DNA of 64,000 bases from Aedes albopictus (Eukaryota > Arthropoda > Insecta > Diptera > Culicidae), in the NCBI RefSeq assembly GCF_035046485.1, contig NC_085138.1, positions 14,573,329 through 14,637,328 on the forward strand. Reading direction: 5' to 3'. The notes beneath the pieces are model-generated. The model searched no databases. It saw only the letters and a program-made list of their open reading frames with translations, and was not told the DNA's origin. Made by a program: the position numbers and the translations under genes. Numbering within the stretch: the first letter of the stretch is position 1; each line of letters starts with the position of its first letter. Of this stretch, positions 47,341 to 59,124 are shown piece by piece.

Positions 47341-47629
47341 AAGTGCCTTGCAGCTTAGAACGGCCACGATTACAAAGTTTCATGGCATGTGGTGAACAAG
47401 TTTACCAGATATTTGCTTGCTCCAATGGCCACCGTGAACAGCAAGCATCCTACACAGCGATATTTTCGAAGGAACGATAGCTTCTTTCTCGTTTGCTGGT
47501 AGGTTACTGGAGATGTAATAACTGAATTGCTCGCTAGAGGAAAGGGTTTTTTTATGTACTAGTTTTTGCGAAATTTCTAACCTCAAGCGAGAACTTCTAG
47601 TAAAAATACATCCAAAAATCAAAGCTTTT

Positions 47630-48190
47630 TTCTGTGATGCCTCCAGGATTTCTAAAAAATTCCCGCATGTCTTTTATCCGGGATTTTTACGAGAATTCTT
47701 CCAGGAGTTTCCTCAAAAACTTTCTCGTGAATTTCTCCAAGAGCACCTTTGGGAATCTCGTCGAAGATTACTCCAGGAATTGCGTCGTGGATTACTTCAA
47801 AAAAAAATTTCCCGGAAATTTCTGGATTCCTTCGCAGATTCTTCTAGCAATTTTCTCCAGAAATTCATCCCGGAGTCACTAAGGAAAGGATTAAAGAAAT
47901 TTCTTGAGGATTGCCTGAAAGAATTCCATGATAATTTTTAGAGATTTTTTCAAGAAATCCCGTATGAAATTCTATGAGTAATCACAGCGAAAGTTTCTTG
48001 AGTAATCCCTGAAGGAATTCCTTGAGGATCCTCTAAAAAAAAAAAGTAACCCCTGAACAAATACTTTAATTAATCCGTGCGGCAATCTCTTGGGGTATTC
48101 CTGAGGAACTTCCTTGTGGGAGTTCTGAGGTAGTTTCTTGAGAAATCTCTGAGAATATTCTTTAAGTAATTGTGGAAACGACCAACGGAT
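47630..48190. repeat. 12-bp array, changing orientation
   Basis: 47630-47880 reads as TCCAGGAATTTC (reverse type); from about 47890 the GGAATTCCTTGAGG type (forward) begins. The array therefore reverses orientation near 47885. Confidence 0.7.
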
Positions 48191-48195
48191 GGGCA

Positions 48196-48859
48196 GAGTT
48201 ATCCCTCTGGTGGGCTTTTCGGTCCGGATAAATCATAAGCGGGGTGATACTATTTCATCCGACGTTTCAACCAGTGTTGGGAATAATCACTTGCAAAAGT
48301 TATACTCACTTGCTTCTATCTCAGTCCAGAAACATGCTATCAAAAAATGATGTTTGAAGGGGTTTTAAATTGTAGTTTAATCTGAAAGTTTGCCGAATAA
48401 AGTAAAGGTTGCAGACGCATACCAAAACCGTTAGAGAGCTGTGAGTACAAGGTGAGTATAAATTACACGAATTTTAATCACCTCGTACTCACAGCTCTCT
48501 CACAACTTTGATATACGTCTGCGACCTTTACTTTATTCAGCAAACTTTTAGATTAAACTACAATCTAAAAGCCCTTCAAACATCATATTTTGATAGCATG
48601 CTTCTGGACTAAGATAGAAGCAAGTGAGTATCACTCTTGCAAGTGAGTATTCCCAACACTGGTTTCAACCCTTGGTTTGGGTTTTCTTCAGGGAAGTTAT
48701 AGGGATAGCCCTACGCCAAGCAACCGGCGATACCAACGTAGCGGTATCCCAATAACCTCCCTGAAGAAGACCCAAACCAAGGGTTGAAACGTCGGATGAA
48801 ATAATAACACCCGGCTTATAATTTATCCGGACCGAAAAGCCAACCATAGAGGGATAACT
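48196..48859. mobile_element. Foldback element with AGAGTTATCCCTCT ends, host of a hAT MITE
   Basis: The outer arms share AGAGTTATCCCTCT and GGCTTTTCGGTCCGGATAAA at left with their inverse at right, and CATCCGACGTTTCAACC with its inverse. An inner stem, GGGTTTTCTTCAGGGAAGTTA, pairs with AATAACCTCCCTGAAGAAGA on the other arm. The left arm is split by the element at 48272-48661. Confidence 0.8.
48272..48661. mobile_element. 390-bp palindromic hAT MITE (CAGTGTTGGGAATA), 8-bp TSD
   Basis: The ends CAGTGTTGGGAATA and TATTCCCAACACTG follow the hAT YARNG pattern. GTTTCAAC flanks both sides (48264-48271 and 48662-48669). The arms run the full length with the turn near 48460. Nested inside the outer foldback, so younger than it. 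Confidence 0.9.
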
Positions 48860-48861
48860 CT

Positions 48862-50570
48862 TAAAGTAATATGTGCAGATATTTCTTGAGGAGTCACCAA
48901 AGAAAATTACTGAGTTATCCCTGCCGAAACTTCATGAGTAATATTTAAAGGAATTCCTTCAAGATTATTTGAAAAAAAAACAAAATCTTGAAATCCTCTT
49001 AAGGAACTCTTTGGAAATTCCTTGAGCAATCTCTGAGCAAATTTCTTAAGTAATCTCTGTATGAATTCCTTGAGGATTCTTTAGGGACATTTTTTGAAGG
49101 ATCCCTGAGGGAATTTCTTGAGGATTCTGGGAGGAAACCCCCCAGGAAAATTATTGAGAATTCTCTGAGGAAATTTCTTAAGCATGAAGATTTTCTTTCT
49201 GGGGACTTCTGGGTAAATCCGTGAGGACTTTCGGGATAAATTCCCGGGGAAATTTCTGGAGGAGTTTACGGAGGGATTTTTAGAAAGATTCAGGAAGGAA
49301 TTTCTGGAGGAGTTTCTGGAGGTCTTTCCGAAGGAATTTGTGGAGGAAATTCTGAAGAACTTTCTGGGGAGTTTCTGGAAGAATGTTTGGAAGACTTTCC
49401 GGGGGAAATTTCTGTAGGGACTTCCGAAGAATTTCTAAAGGAATTCCAAGAGCAAGTTCTGAACTAATTTCCGGATGAATTTTTGGTGAAATTTCTGGAG
49501 GAAATCCCAAAGGAATTTCTGGAGGAATTCCCAGAGAAGTTTCTGGAGGAACACCCAGAGAATTTTCTGAAGGAATTCCCAGAGGAATTTCTAAACGATT
49601 TCCCGGAGAAATTTCTGGAAGAATTCCGAGAGGAATTTCTGCAGGACTTTCCGAAAGAATTTTTAGAAGAATTTCTGGAGGACTTTCCGAAGGAGTTTCT
49701 GTAAAAATTTCCGGAAGAATTGGAAGAGAAATTTCTGAAAGAATTCCCGGAGGAATTTCCTGAGGAATTTCTAGACGATTTCCGAGAGGAATATCTGTAA
49801 CACTTTCCGGAGAAATTTCTGGAGGAATTTCTGAAGGACTTTCTGAGGCATTTCCAGAGTATTTTCCGTAAGACTTTCCGAAAGAATTTCTGTAAGATTT
49901 TGCGGAGGATTTTCGGTAGGAATTCTCGAAGGAATTCCTGGAGGAATTCGAACAAGAATATCTGGATGAATTTCCTGAGGAATTTCTAGACGATTTCCCG
50001 GAGGAATTTCCAGAGGAATTTCTGGAGGACTTTCCGAAGGAATTTCTGGAGGAATTTTCGGAGGAATTTGCGGAGGAATTTCTGAAAGAATTCCTGGAGG
50101 ACTTTCCGTATGAACTTGTTGAAAACTTTCCTGAGGAATTGCTAGAGGAATTCTGAAGGACTTCCAGAGGCATTTCTGGTCATATTTTCGGAGAAACTTC
50201 TGGAGGAATTTCCGAAAGAATTTATGGAGGAATTCCCGGAGGAATTTCTGGAGGACTTACTGGGGAATCTTCGAAGGTGTTTCTGGAGGACTTTTACCGG
50301 AAGAACTTCTTGTGGACTTTCCGGGTGAATTTCTTGAGGAATTCTCAGAGGGATTTCTGGACGGATTCCCAGAAGAAATTCTGGAGGAATTTCTGGAGGA
50401 CTTTCCGGAAGAATTTCTTAAAGAGTTCCTGAGGAAATTTTTGGATGAATTTCCAGATAAATTACCTTAAGAATGTCTGGAAGGATTCCCGGAGGAATTC
50501 CTGAAGTAGTTTTGGAAGAATTTCTGGAGAAATTTAACTTCTCAAAGCATGTCTTGCAAACAGGGTATAA
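48862..50570 (+). repeat. 12-bp array, forward orientation
   Basis: Decayed to about 49190, then dense GGAATTTCTGGA/GGAATTCCCGGA units to about 50545. The minus-strand 297-codon frame (49280-50173) encodes RNSSGNSS-type and GIPP-like low-complexity sequence and is not a gene. Confidence 0.85.
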
Positions 50571-50624
50571 GTAACCCTTTTTTCTGCCTGGTCATATCTT
50601 CATCCTATTCCAAAAACAGACGAT

Positions 50625-50877
50625 TTAAGGTGAAACATCAAGAAAGCTCATTACAATTTTACATACAAACTTTAGAGGCACAAATCTGACGAACGAAGCA
50701 TCGAACCAAGTCGCACTTGATTATCCTGGCTTTGCTCACTTGCAAAAAGAGGCAGCTTTTTAAAATCGACCGCATTTGTTTACGAATTTTTAAGGTTTGT
50801 GCTTTTGAAAACGTGAGTAGGGGTGCAAGTCGGCCATTGTGGCAGCCATATTGGTACTTTCTGAAGTTTCTCCTTAA
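50625..50877. mobile_element. TTAA MITE, copy 1
   Basis: TTAA at both ends (50625-50628 and 50874-50877), with inverted ends GGTGAAAC / GTTTCTCC. The interior includes GAGGCACAAATCTGACGAAC and GCTTTGCTCACTTGCAAAAA. Inverse copy at 60424-60657. A TTAA target is typical of piggyBac- or Kolobok-type elements. Confidence 0.85.
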
Positions 50878-50894
50878 GCACCGATTGTTCGTTA

Positions 50895-51107
50895 CAGTGG
50901 CGTAGCCAGAAATTGTCTCTGGGAGGGGTTTTCAACGGTCAATGATACCTTTTTTTTTGTTTGACACTTACATTTTGTAAACAGTAGTAGCAATTGTAGT
51001 CGTAGTTTGAAAAAAGCGGCGCAGCCGATAAATTTTTTCGTCGCAAAGCGCTTTATACTGAAAATTTGTTCCACAAATTTTGGCTGTGGGGGCTGGCTAC
51101 GCCAGTG
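50895..51107. mobile_element. 213-bp hAT MITE (CAGTGGCGTAGCCAG), 8-bp TSD
   Basis: GTTCGTTA flanks both sides (50887-50894 and 51108-51115). Ends CAGTGGCGTAGCCAG and CTGGCTACGCCAGTG; the last bases at right are slightly altered from a perfect match. It lies 10 bp from the TTAA MITE. The terminus is close to that of the 7.3-kb element. Confidence 0.85.
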
Positions 51108-51115
51108 GTTCGTTA

Positions 51116-52685
51116 TTATGCATGCTCACTTCTAACAAAAATTACAATAACGAAAAACAAAACAAATAGTTCTTATAAGCAAAACACTTTGCTGGAGATG
51201 GGTTCCATTCCACTACCGGTTTACCTCTTCGATAGCATGGGCTTTTTATCGTTCACTGTAGCATAGATCAATTACAAGTTGTGAATTGAGTTCATGGCCT
51301 GACACAGTCCTGAAAATCTATCAACTTTTCGATAATAAGTTTATCGGCGAGCCTTCAGAGAGTGACCCAGTTGTGCAACAAGAGTGCCGAATCCCCAAGC
51401 AATGCACATTTGTGAGAAAAATTAGCTCCTGCCTAGGTTAAAAGGCCCACAAGTCAACCAGCCAGAGTAGCGGTGTTGCGGTGGCTTTGTAGACACCTTT
51501 TCAAAACTTATGCTAATTTTAATTGGATTCGTTTCACACCAAGGTGCCGAAGTGGCTTGCGTCCCGTTCCTCCGCTTGCACCATACCCAAGTCGTTGACG
51601 ACCAACGAACGCAACACACCGCCCAACGGCGACGCCGGCTGCGACCCATCGAGGTGAAAACAACCTGTTTTTGTTCTCGATACATGCGTTTCCGTACAAA
51701 CAGTTTACAGCAACAACAACCAACGGTCGGTCTGCCGGTTGGTTGTGTGTCATTTCATTTCCTAGTTCGAAAGCTGTGTTTAGCTACCATTTTTTTTGTC
51801 TGTTTAACTTTCGTCACTGGTGTTGACAAATCTCATTCGGTGGGCTGTAAATTCCGATACCACCGAGGCAAGCGAAATGAGGCAGCCCAAAAGGCGACCG
51901 CGCGGCTGGAAGAAAGAAGTCGATTGATTCTGAATGGTTTTCGGGGCTTTTTGGATTTTGGATAAACAAACGATGGGAAGTTTGTATTTTGATGAGGGCG
52001 ATGCGATGCGATGTGCGGTTTCCTGAGGAGGATGAGAAAGATGCCGCTTTTTCTATGGCGGTGACGGCGCGGCGATGAGAGAAGTGTGATTCAAAATCAA
52101 TGGCAATTAGCACCTCTGATGGAGCGGTGGATTGGAATTTGATGTTATTTGAGCGAATTGGTAGGCTCAAAGGGAATTGTGCCGACAGTCGGTGGATTTC
52201 ATTACCACCTTGTATGTATTGATTTTACACCTTTTGGAATATATTAGAAATCAAAACTGCATTTTTCAAATGATAATCAAATCCAAATTTTACCAACAGC
52301 GTCTGTTCTGGCATCCAGCGGTTGAGTATGAAATGTTCCTCCACCGATAATTATACCTAGCGAGGCAGCCCTACCACAGTGGAGACCAACAACCCAGTGT
52401 TCCCGAAACCCAAGAAACGTTTCAGAAACCGAAAATAAAATATTACGAACTGATTTAAGGCCGCACGGGACGACGTGTATTTTTTCCTATCTTCCCTCTC
52501 TTTCTAAGAATTTGCCTCGGGATTTTGATGAAGCAAATATCAATTTCCACTGCACTGACGTAGCTGAAACTTTAGTCGATTGTGCACCACAAGTGAGCAA
52601 ATGAACAATCAAATTTCTAGTCAATAATATGAAGTAGAAGTTGAGATTTGCATCTTACTAGCAACAGAGCAATGGCGGACGATTC
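51116..52685. other. Non-coding stretch, GC-balanced
   Basis: Open frames overlap on both strands at 51422-52170 but show no domain. A 40-bp block near 52300 (GTCTGTTCTGGCATCCAGCG) is repeated, slightly changed, near 6120. No gene supported. Confidence 0.35.
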
Positions 52686-52689
52686 AACC

Positions 52690-54270
52690 ACCGTCCCGTC
52701 CGGCCTTAACGGCAACGACTTTTGACGCAAAACAACGGACAAAAACTGGAACTTGGAATGTGCAAAACCCTAGCCAGCAGATTAAACTGGCAGACCTAGC
52801 CAATGAGGCATGCCGTATGAAGCTTGAGCGAAGTCCGTTGACCGAAATTAAATTTGAAGAACACAAATTGGCATCTGGTAAAGTTCTGCTATACTCTGGC
52901 CTGAGGTGAACACGCTCCCCGTCACCGTGGAGTTGGTTTTCTTCTGGGAACCTATTGATGGGAGGATAATAGTGGCAAGATTCAGAACACGGCACGAGTT
53001 TGAAACATTGCCATGATCTAATGTTACGCGCCAACCAATGCCGCCGAAATGTAAGACAAAGAGAACTTTTACAGCCGACTGAATGCTGTCGTTGATAAGT
53101 TTCCAAAAGTTGATATCAAGATCCTCACATGAGCAACATAAACGCGAAAGATTGGCTAGCAACGTCATGGGACGCCATGGTCTCGGAGAAATGAGTGAGG
53201 ATGGAGAGCTGTTTGGATAGTTTTGTGGGAACAATAGTGATGGGGGGATTACATCCAAGCATCATCTCCTAATCGGCAAGATCCGGCTGCGCAGCGCAAA
53301 AAAAATATAGACAGGAGGAGAAAATCGTTTGCTGATTGAATACACGCCAACTGGTGAAAAGGTCCTTCGTCGAGAAACTGGAGAACCTTGCTGCGGATAT
53401 TTCGGAAGATGGAAGCGCTGAAGATCAATGAATCGCACTCAGAAATACCTTCATTGCCACCGGTGCGAATAATATAGGTGAGCTACACCCTAAAACGAAA
53501 CAACACAGGCTTGTGTACAATGCACACAGATTTGTGTACTACTAGATCAGCCTCCACCCCTGTGTCAAATATACACAGTCACTTTTCTGGCTCTAGCGCT
53601 GGTATGGGAGCAAAGTTCATAACTAATTTTCTCTGAACGATGACATGCATTATCAGGAATCGATCAATGCAAAAATACCTAATTGTTAATTTTGTTTTCA
53701 TGCCAGCGCTGGAGCCGGAAAAGTATCTGTGTACATTTGACACAGCGGTGAGGCTGATCTAGTAGTACACAAATCTGTGTAACTTCTGTAACCGTGTACG
53801 CACCCGGAGAAAGTAGTGGATCATAAATGTCACCTGTAGGAAGATAGAGAAGCGAAAAAACGCCTAAGCCGCGATAGAGCGAGCGAAAACACGAAGAGCC
53901 TAAGCCGTAGTCCGTCAGCACTATTCGGCTCTCGAGAAGGAAGTGAAGCGCTCATGTGAACGGGACAAAAGAGCATGGGTGGGCTCCCTAGCCGACGAAG
54001 GCATGAAAGCCGCAAATACATTCGAGACATTCGTCTCCTCTACGAGGTCTCATGTCGCTTTAGGGGGACTAAGATGAATGCTATGATGACCATGACAGTT
54101 ATTGACCGACCCGGCTGACCAGTTGAAAAACTGATTCAAGCACTTAAAATTTTAGCCAGCATAACAAAGGCACAAGCACGGGGCTCAAGCTGGCAACCTA
54201 TCTTTCAACACAGATGCATTCATGCAATGGGCACGAAGGGAAGAAGAATACCGTATCAGTCCCCTGGGTA
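52690..54270 (+). pseudogene. LINE relic (endonuclease start and linker), split by a foldback
   Basis: The plus strand near 52740-52900 reads TKTGTWNVQNPSQQIKLADL and later KLASGKVLLYSG, resembling the start of an APE-type endonuclease (TWNV motif). Around 53925-54045 there is EVKRSCERDKRAWVGSLADE, the linker between endonuclease and RT. Stops and shifts are frequent and most of the catalytic core is lost. A foldback element interrupts it at about 53511-53800. Clade not resolved. Confidence 0.6.
53511..53800. mobile_element. Foldback element in LINE relic
   Basis: Arms of about 95 bp: ACACAGATTTGTGTACTACT and AGATCAGCCTC at left are inverted at right, as is the CTCTAGCGCTGG/CCAGCGCTGGAG block near the inner edge. 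The loop is about 95 bp. Target duplication not seen. Confidence 0.75.
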
Positions 54271-54279
54271 ATTCACCTG

Positions 54280-54955
54280 CAAGGGGTTTTCAGTGGCGTT
54301 CCATGAATCCTCCAGAAGAGATCATGGGCTTTCAGGAGTATGCCTGGGGGTTTCAGGGAGTTTAATGTGCATTTCAGGGCTGGTTTCAGGGGGTTCCAGG
54401 CTAGGTTCCAGGGCGTTCCAGGGGAGTTCTAAGGGTCTAATGGGGCTCCAGAAGCACTCTTGGGGGTTCCAGAGGGCTGCATTCCAAGGGATTTCAAGCG
54501 CGTTTCGAGGGTGTTCCAGAGCTACTACAAGTAAGTAAGGAGTTTTAGGGGAGCTCAAGGACATTTCAAGGGGTTTGACGGGCGTTTTAGAGATGCTCCT
54601 AGGGATTTCAGAAGCATTCCAGGGATTTTGAAGTGGTTTCAGGCATGTTCCGAAGAGGTTTAATGGGTGTTGCAGGTATATTCAAGGGGATTTCAGGGGT
54701 TTTCCAAGCAATTTCAGGGATATTACTAAGAGTGCGCCGGGGAGTCTCAGAGAGTTTCAGGAGTGTCCAGGACGTTTCACAGGTTTCTAGGGATTGCAGA
54801 GGCGTTCCAGGGTGTTTCAGGCGATTCAGGAGCGTTCAATGGATGCTATAATGGTCTCACGGGGCTTGAGAAGCTTTTTGGGGGGTTTCAAGAGGTTTAA
54901 TGGGTGTTCTAATGGATTTCAGAGCGCTACATGAATGTTCAAGGCAATAGTTTCA
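54280..54955 (+). repeat. GGGATTTCAGGGG-type array, forward
   Basis: Dense TTTCAGGGG, TTCCAGGGG and TTTCAGGAG units; same class as 24.04-24.80 kb. Small open frames are by-products. Confidence 0.75.
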
Positions 54956-54959
54956 TCGA

Positions 54960-55650
54960 GTTTACTCCTAGTTACTCACTAAGTAACCAGCTCTTGAGGT
55001 AAAAAAATATGTTTTTAACTCCTAGTATGAGCGCCCTCCCAAATAGGGTGACGAAGGGTATTATCGGCAGGTTTGTTCTCTTCGTAATGGGGGGTTTTTG
55101 TGGGCCGAATTGCCTGAAATTTGGGCATATAACTCAGCTTGGTTGGGAAGGAATTGAGGCCAGCTCTGATACCAACCCCTCATGACGAAGAGAACAAAAC
55201 TGCCGAAAATACGTAAGTTCCCCTATAAGAAAAATAACCCTGGAGATTTTTTTGGTGCTTTCATACATGTAGGAAAATAGCTTCTCAGTGAAATAAGAAA
55301 TTGTTTCCGACCTACTGTATATAACAAAACCGCCTAGGAGATTTTCACGACATTATTGCATGCCCTCAGGAAAGGTGGCCAGAGGGGTTTTTCGTATTTT
55401 CGGTAAAATGCGTAGGGGCGCCTATTGTATAGAACTTAGGTAATGGGAGGAGTTAGACCCTCAAAATCCCTCCCATTAGTACAAGATTGGTGCCCTCATA
55501 TATCTAAGTAAAAGTTGACTTCTTTTTGGTTTGCTCTTCCATACTTGTATGAAAAATCTTTTTTTGTGATGTTGTTTTTTGTGAAAAATCATGCAATATG
55601 TCGTTTTACCCCAGAAATCAATTTAGGAACTTTTTAATTTTTTTTCAAAT
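54960..55650. other. Non-coding stretch
   Basis: No gene recognised. The pair CCTCATGACGAAGAGAACAA and TTCTCTTCGTAATGGGG near 55075 and 55180 is a small inverted repeat that could mark a MITE. Confidence 0.4.
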
Positions 55651-55656
55651 TAAATA

Positions 55657-55879
55657 CCGTCAAGGCGCCATTCACCGCGTGCCTTCGAAAAATTTTCATT
55701 ATTTCCATATTATGATTGAATGATGTGACAATTTCCCTTCAATTTCACCAATACAATGTTGTATTGGTGAAATTGAAGGGAAATTGTCGTCATATCATTC
55801 AATCATAATATGGAAATAATGAACATTTTTCGAAGGCACACGGTGAATGGAGCCCCAACGGTGAATGGCGCCTTGACGG
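55657..55879. mobile_element. 223-bp foldback MITE with TA duplication
   Basis: The end CCGTCAAGGCGCCATTCACC is exactly inverted at right. Arms of about 110 bp meet at ACCAATACAATG/TTGTATTGGT near 55760. TA lies outside both ends. A second, mutated copy of the end motif (GGAGCCCCAACGGTGAATGG) sits just inside the right end. Confidence 0.85.
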
Positions 55880-55884
55880 TATAT

Positions 55885-56042
55885 GGATTTTTCAGAAATT
55901 GCTACAAGAATTTGGTCTTAAAATCGAACAAGGATTCTTTCAGAAAGTCCTCCAGCGATTATTATTATTTTCAGAAATTCTTCCAGAGCAGAAATTCTTC
56001 CAGATATTTCCTCGTTAATTTCTCCAAGAATTATTTTGGGTA
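55885..56042 (-). repeat. 12-bp array remnant (reverse type)
   Basis: Short run of TTCTTCCAGA/AATTTCTCC units, continued after the LINE insertion at 56842. Confidence 0.6.
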
Positions 56043-56067
56043 AATTTCCTAATTCTTTCTGAAGTTT

Positions 56068-56816
56068 ACCCCGTAACGTGGGTAGATCACCTTAGAATGG
56101 TGCGTTGCGGTGTAAGATCTACCAAATCAAATTTTGATCTTGATATTTACCGTATTTTTAAATATTCCAAGATCAAAGTTTGATGCTCTTTTCCTTGTGT
56201 TTTTATTTGTGTTTCAATGTACTGCTAATTAACATTTTATTTCAGCAGGATTCAGGTAAATGTATTGTACGATATAAATAAGATTTTAAAAATATGTAAC
56301 TGTGGCGAGCGTATCACTAATATGTAGCTTATTTGACGTACGATGTTAATATTATTTTATATTTCAGATTATCAACCGAAGAATCTAGTAATTCAACCAA
56401 ATGCCAACAATATGACGAGAAAACCAGGATGAATTGGGCATACAACTGATTCGAAGCAGTCTAACAATGGTATGCCTGAACGTTAACCAAGCGTATCCTT
56501 TGGAGTTTACCCTTCCACTAACAACACCCTAATTCCCGTGACACCTAGGCCTGAGAGATCGTAGAGTTGTCTACATTTTTCATAGGTGTCCAAAACTAAC
56601 CATCCTTTCCCATTCCTCAGCAGTCGCAAGGACGTGGCCAGGACAGTGCTCGACCATTGGAGGATTGCGTCAGTCTTGTCTAAGAGTCAGAGATTAGTCC
56701 CAAATATTTGTGCTTTGGTTCGGACGGGAAGGAGGCAACCCTCATAACAGCGGTCTAGGACTGTACCACCTACGAATTTGTGCGACTCGCTTAATGCTAA
56801 TGCTAATGCTAATGCT
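56068..56816 (+). mobile_element. 5'-truncated LINE copy, 25-bp TSD, (AATGCT)n tail
   Basis: A 25-bp duplication (AATTTCCTAATTCTTTCTGA plus AGTTT) occurs at 56043-56067 and 56817-56841. The 749-bp insert ends in four or five copies of AATGCT. A repeated-oligomer tail with a long exact duplication is the mark of target-primed insertion by an I- or LOA-like LINE. The insert shows no clear ORF and is probably 3' UTR, which fits 5' truncation. The perfect duplication suggests recent arrival. Confidence 0.85.
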
Positions 56817-56841
56817 AATTTCCTAATTCTTTCTGAAGTTT

Positions 56842-57790
56842 CACAAGAAACTGCTTTATAAATTCTTATAGAGATTAATTTAAAGCGATCATCGGCAATT
56901 TCTTATGGGGATCCCTCCGAATTTTCTACAGGTTCGTTTAGAAATTCTTTCAATGATTGTTTCATAAGTTCATTCAGTGGTTTCTTCAGAAAACTATCCG
57001 AAGATTTCTTTAGAAGTTCGTTCGGATATTTTTCAGGATGTTCACCAGAGATGTGTTCGAGAATTGCTCCAGGAAATCCATTGGAAATTTCCACATGAAT
57101 GTGTTTCTGGAAATCAAGAAAATCTTGCAGAAAATTCTCCACAGATGCTTACATTACTACATTCAGTGATTCAGTCAGGAATTCTTACAGAGATTTCTTC
57201 AGGGTTTCCTCCAGAAGGTCCTCATTGTATTTCCCCAGAAATTTATCCGGCATTTCCTTTTAGCATATCTCCAATAATTTCCCTACGGATTTCTAGAGAT
57301 TTTCTAGAAATCTTATCAGACGCTAATCTACGCGTTTCTCCAGATATTTCTATTTTTTCAGAAATTCGTCCACACATTTGTTTCACAAAATCCTCTAAGA
57401 ATTAAGGGATATTTCCAGGAATTTTCCTATGGATATTTCAAGATTTTTTTCTAGGAATTCCACCAGAGGTTACCCGAGAATTTTTTTCAGAAAGTTCTTG
57501 AGAAATTCCTCCTGAAACTCCTTGAAGAATTTCCCTGGAAATATCAGCAAGAGATATCTTCAAAAGTTTATCCAGGGGGTTTTCAGAATTTCATTTAAAA
57601 TTTCTCTACAAAATCTACAGGAAATCCTTCGGAAATTCTTCCCAGGGTTTCTTCAAGAATTCTGTAAGAAGTTCCTTCAGTGATTTCTGCAGAAATTCCT
57701 ACAAGCATTTTATTTATTTGCTTCTGGAGTAACATAAGAAATATCCGCTAGAATGTCTTTAGAAATCCCTAAATATTTTTTTTAGATATT
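56842..57790 (-). repeat. 12-bp array, reverse orientation, decayed
   Basis: TCCAGAAATTTC-like units throughout. Open frames on both strands are by-products. Confidence 0.7.
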
Positions 57791-57799
57791 CTTCCAGGG

Positions 57800-58235
57800 G
57801 CAGTGAATCAAAATTCAACCATCGTGCAACAATAACGACAATGTCGCAACCTGAATTTGTTGTGATATTCTACTCAATGCAACATAGGTTTGTCCCAACT
57901 TGAACAGAATAGGACAAAGATCGTGCACCACGAGTTTAGAGATTTTTAAGCCCTGCATTGTGATTTTCGAGCGGTAACTTCGAGTCGGTAAACACTGCAA
58001 CGCTGCTGAAGATGTATCATCAAAAAGTTTCGATTTTGGGTTAGTAATAATTAATTATTCACCAGTTGAAAAGTACGCAACAAATTCAGCTTCCGTTTTG
58101 TCTGCAACAAAAAATTTCGAGATCATGTCATTATCTGTTACCAGTTGGGATAAAGAGTAATCGCCGCGTCTTCTTTGTTGCTTGTTTTGTGCCTCTTTTG
58201 TCTGAAATTCTCTTCACTATCCAGGGGTTTTTCAG
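57800..58235. other. Non-coding stretch
   Basis: Contains GTGCAACAATAACGACAATG near 57832; not array-like. No gene recognised. Confidence 0.35.
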
Positions 58236-58239
58236 AAGC

Positions 58240-59120
58240 TCTTCCAGAAATTGTACAAAAAAAACTGAGAAATTCTTAAAGGAATCCCCGAAGGAATTTT
58301 AAGAAATCCCTGGAGAATCGCCTCAAGAGATCCATTAAGAAAAACTTTTGGAGAAAACCTTTGAAACATTTTCAAAAAATTCATGAAAAATTTCCGGAGG
58401 AAAATTGTATTCCTGGAGCAATTCCTGGACGAATGCCCAGGAAAATACCTAGGAGAAAAAACCTGAAGAAACACTTTAAGATACTCCGTTAATGCCTTGA
58501 AAAATGATGTGTGATTTCTGGAAGTACTCTTCAAGTAAATATTTGAGATATTCCTGGAGTAAGCAATTTCTGAAGGAATCTTTTAAAAATGCCATGCAGA
58601 ATTCGTAGCCAAAGATATTGGTGATATTCTTGAATAAATCCGGCAATAAATTTCTGAGGCATCCCTGGAAAATATCCTGAAGGAATACTTGGAAGGAAGA
58701 ACACTTGAAGATACCTTCGAAGGAAATTTCCGAAAAAAATATTATACAGCTTTTGCAAGGATTTGTACACAAAAATCCCTAACTAGTTCTTAGAGAAAAT
58801 TTTGAAGGAAATCCTGCAGAAACAAATCATGGAGAAATTCTTTGGAGAACCACTGTAGAAATTAAAAAAAATGAGGAAATCTTTAATACTTAGGGGAAAC
58901 AGAGAACGCTCTGCAGGTATTCTTAGATTTATTTTATAATCCCTAAGCTAAGGCATGAATTACGGATAACTCTTGCAGAAATTGCCAAGAGAGTCTTTGC
59001 AAAAAAAAATCTGAAAGAATCCCTGAAGGAAGTTCTGAATAAATCCAATAAAATGCCAATAGGTGCTGCAGGAGAAATCCTTGGAAGAACTTTCAGAAGA
59101 ATTGCTTGAAAATTTCGGAA
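58240..59120 (+). repeat. 12-bp array, forward orientation, decayed
   Basis: GGAATTCCTGGA and GAAATCCTGGAG-type units, so orientation is opposite to 56842-57790. Confidence 0.7.
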
Positions 59121-59124
59121 TTAT

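Noticed and set aside
49280..50173. 297-codon minus-strand frame
   Set aside because: Entirely within the 12-bp array; low-complexity RNSS/GIPP content as expected from a stop-free unit.
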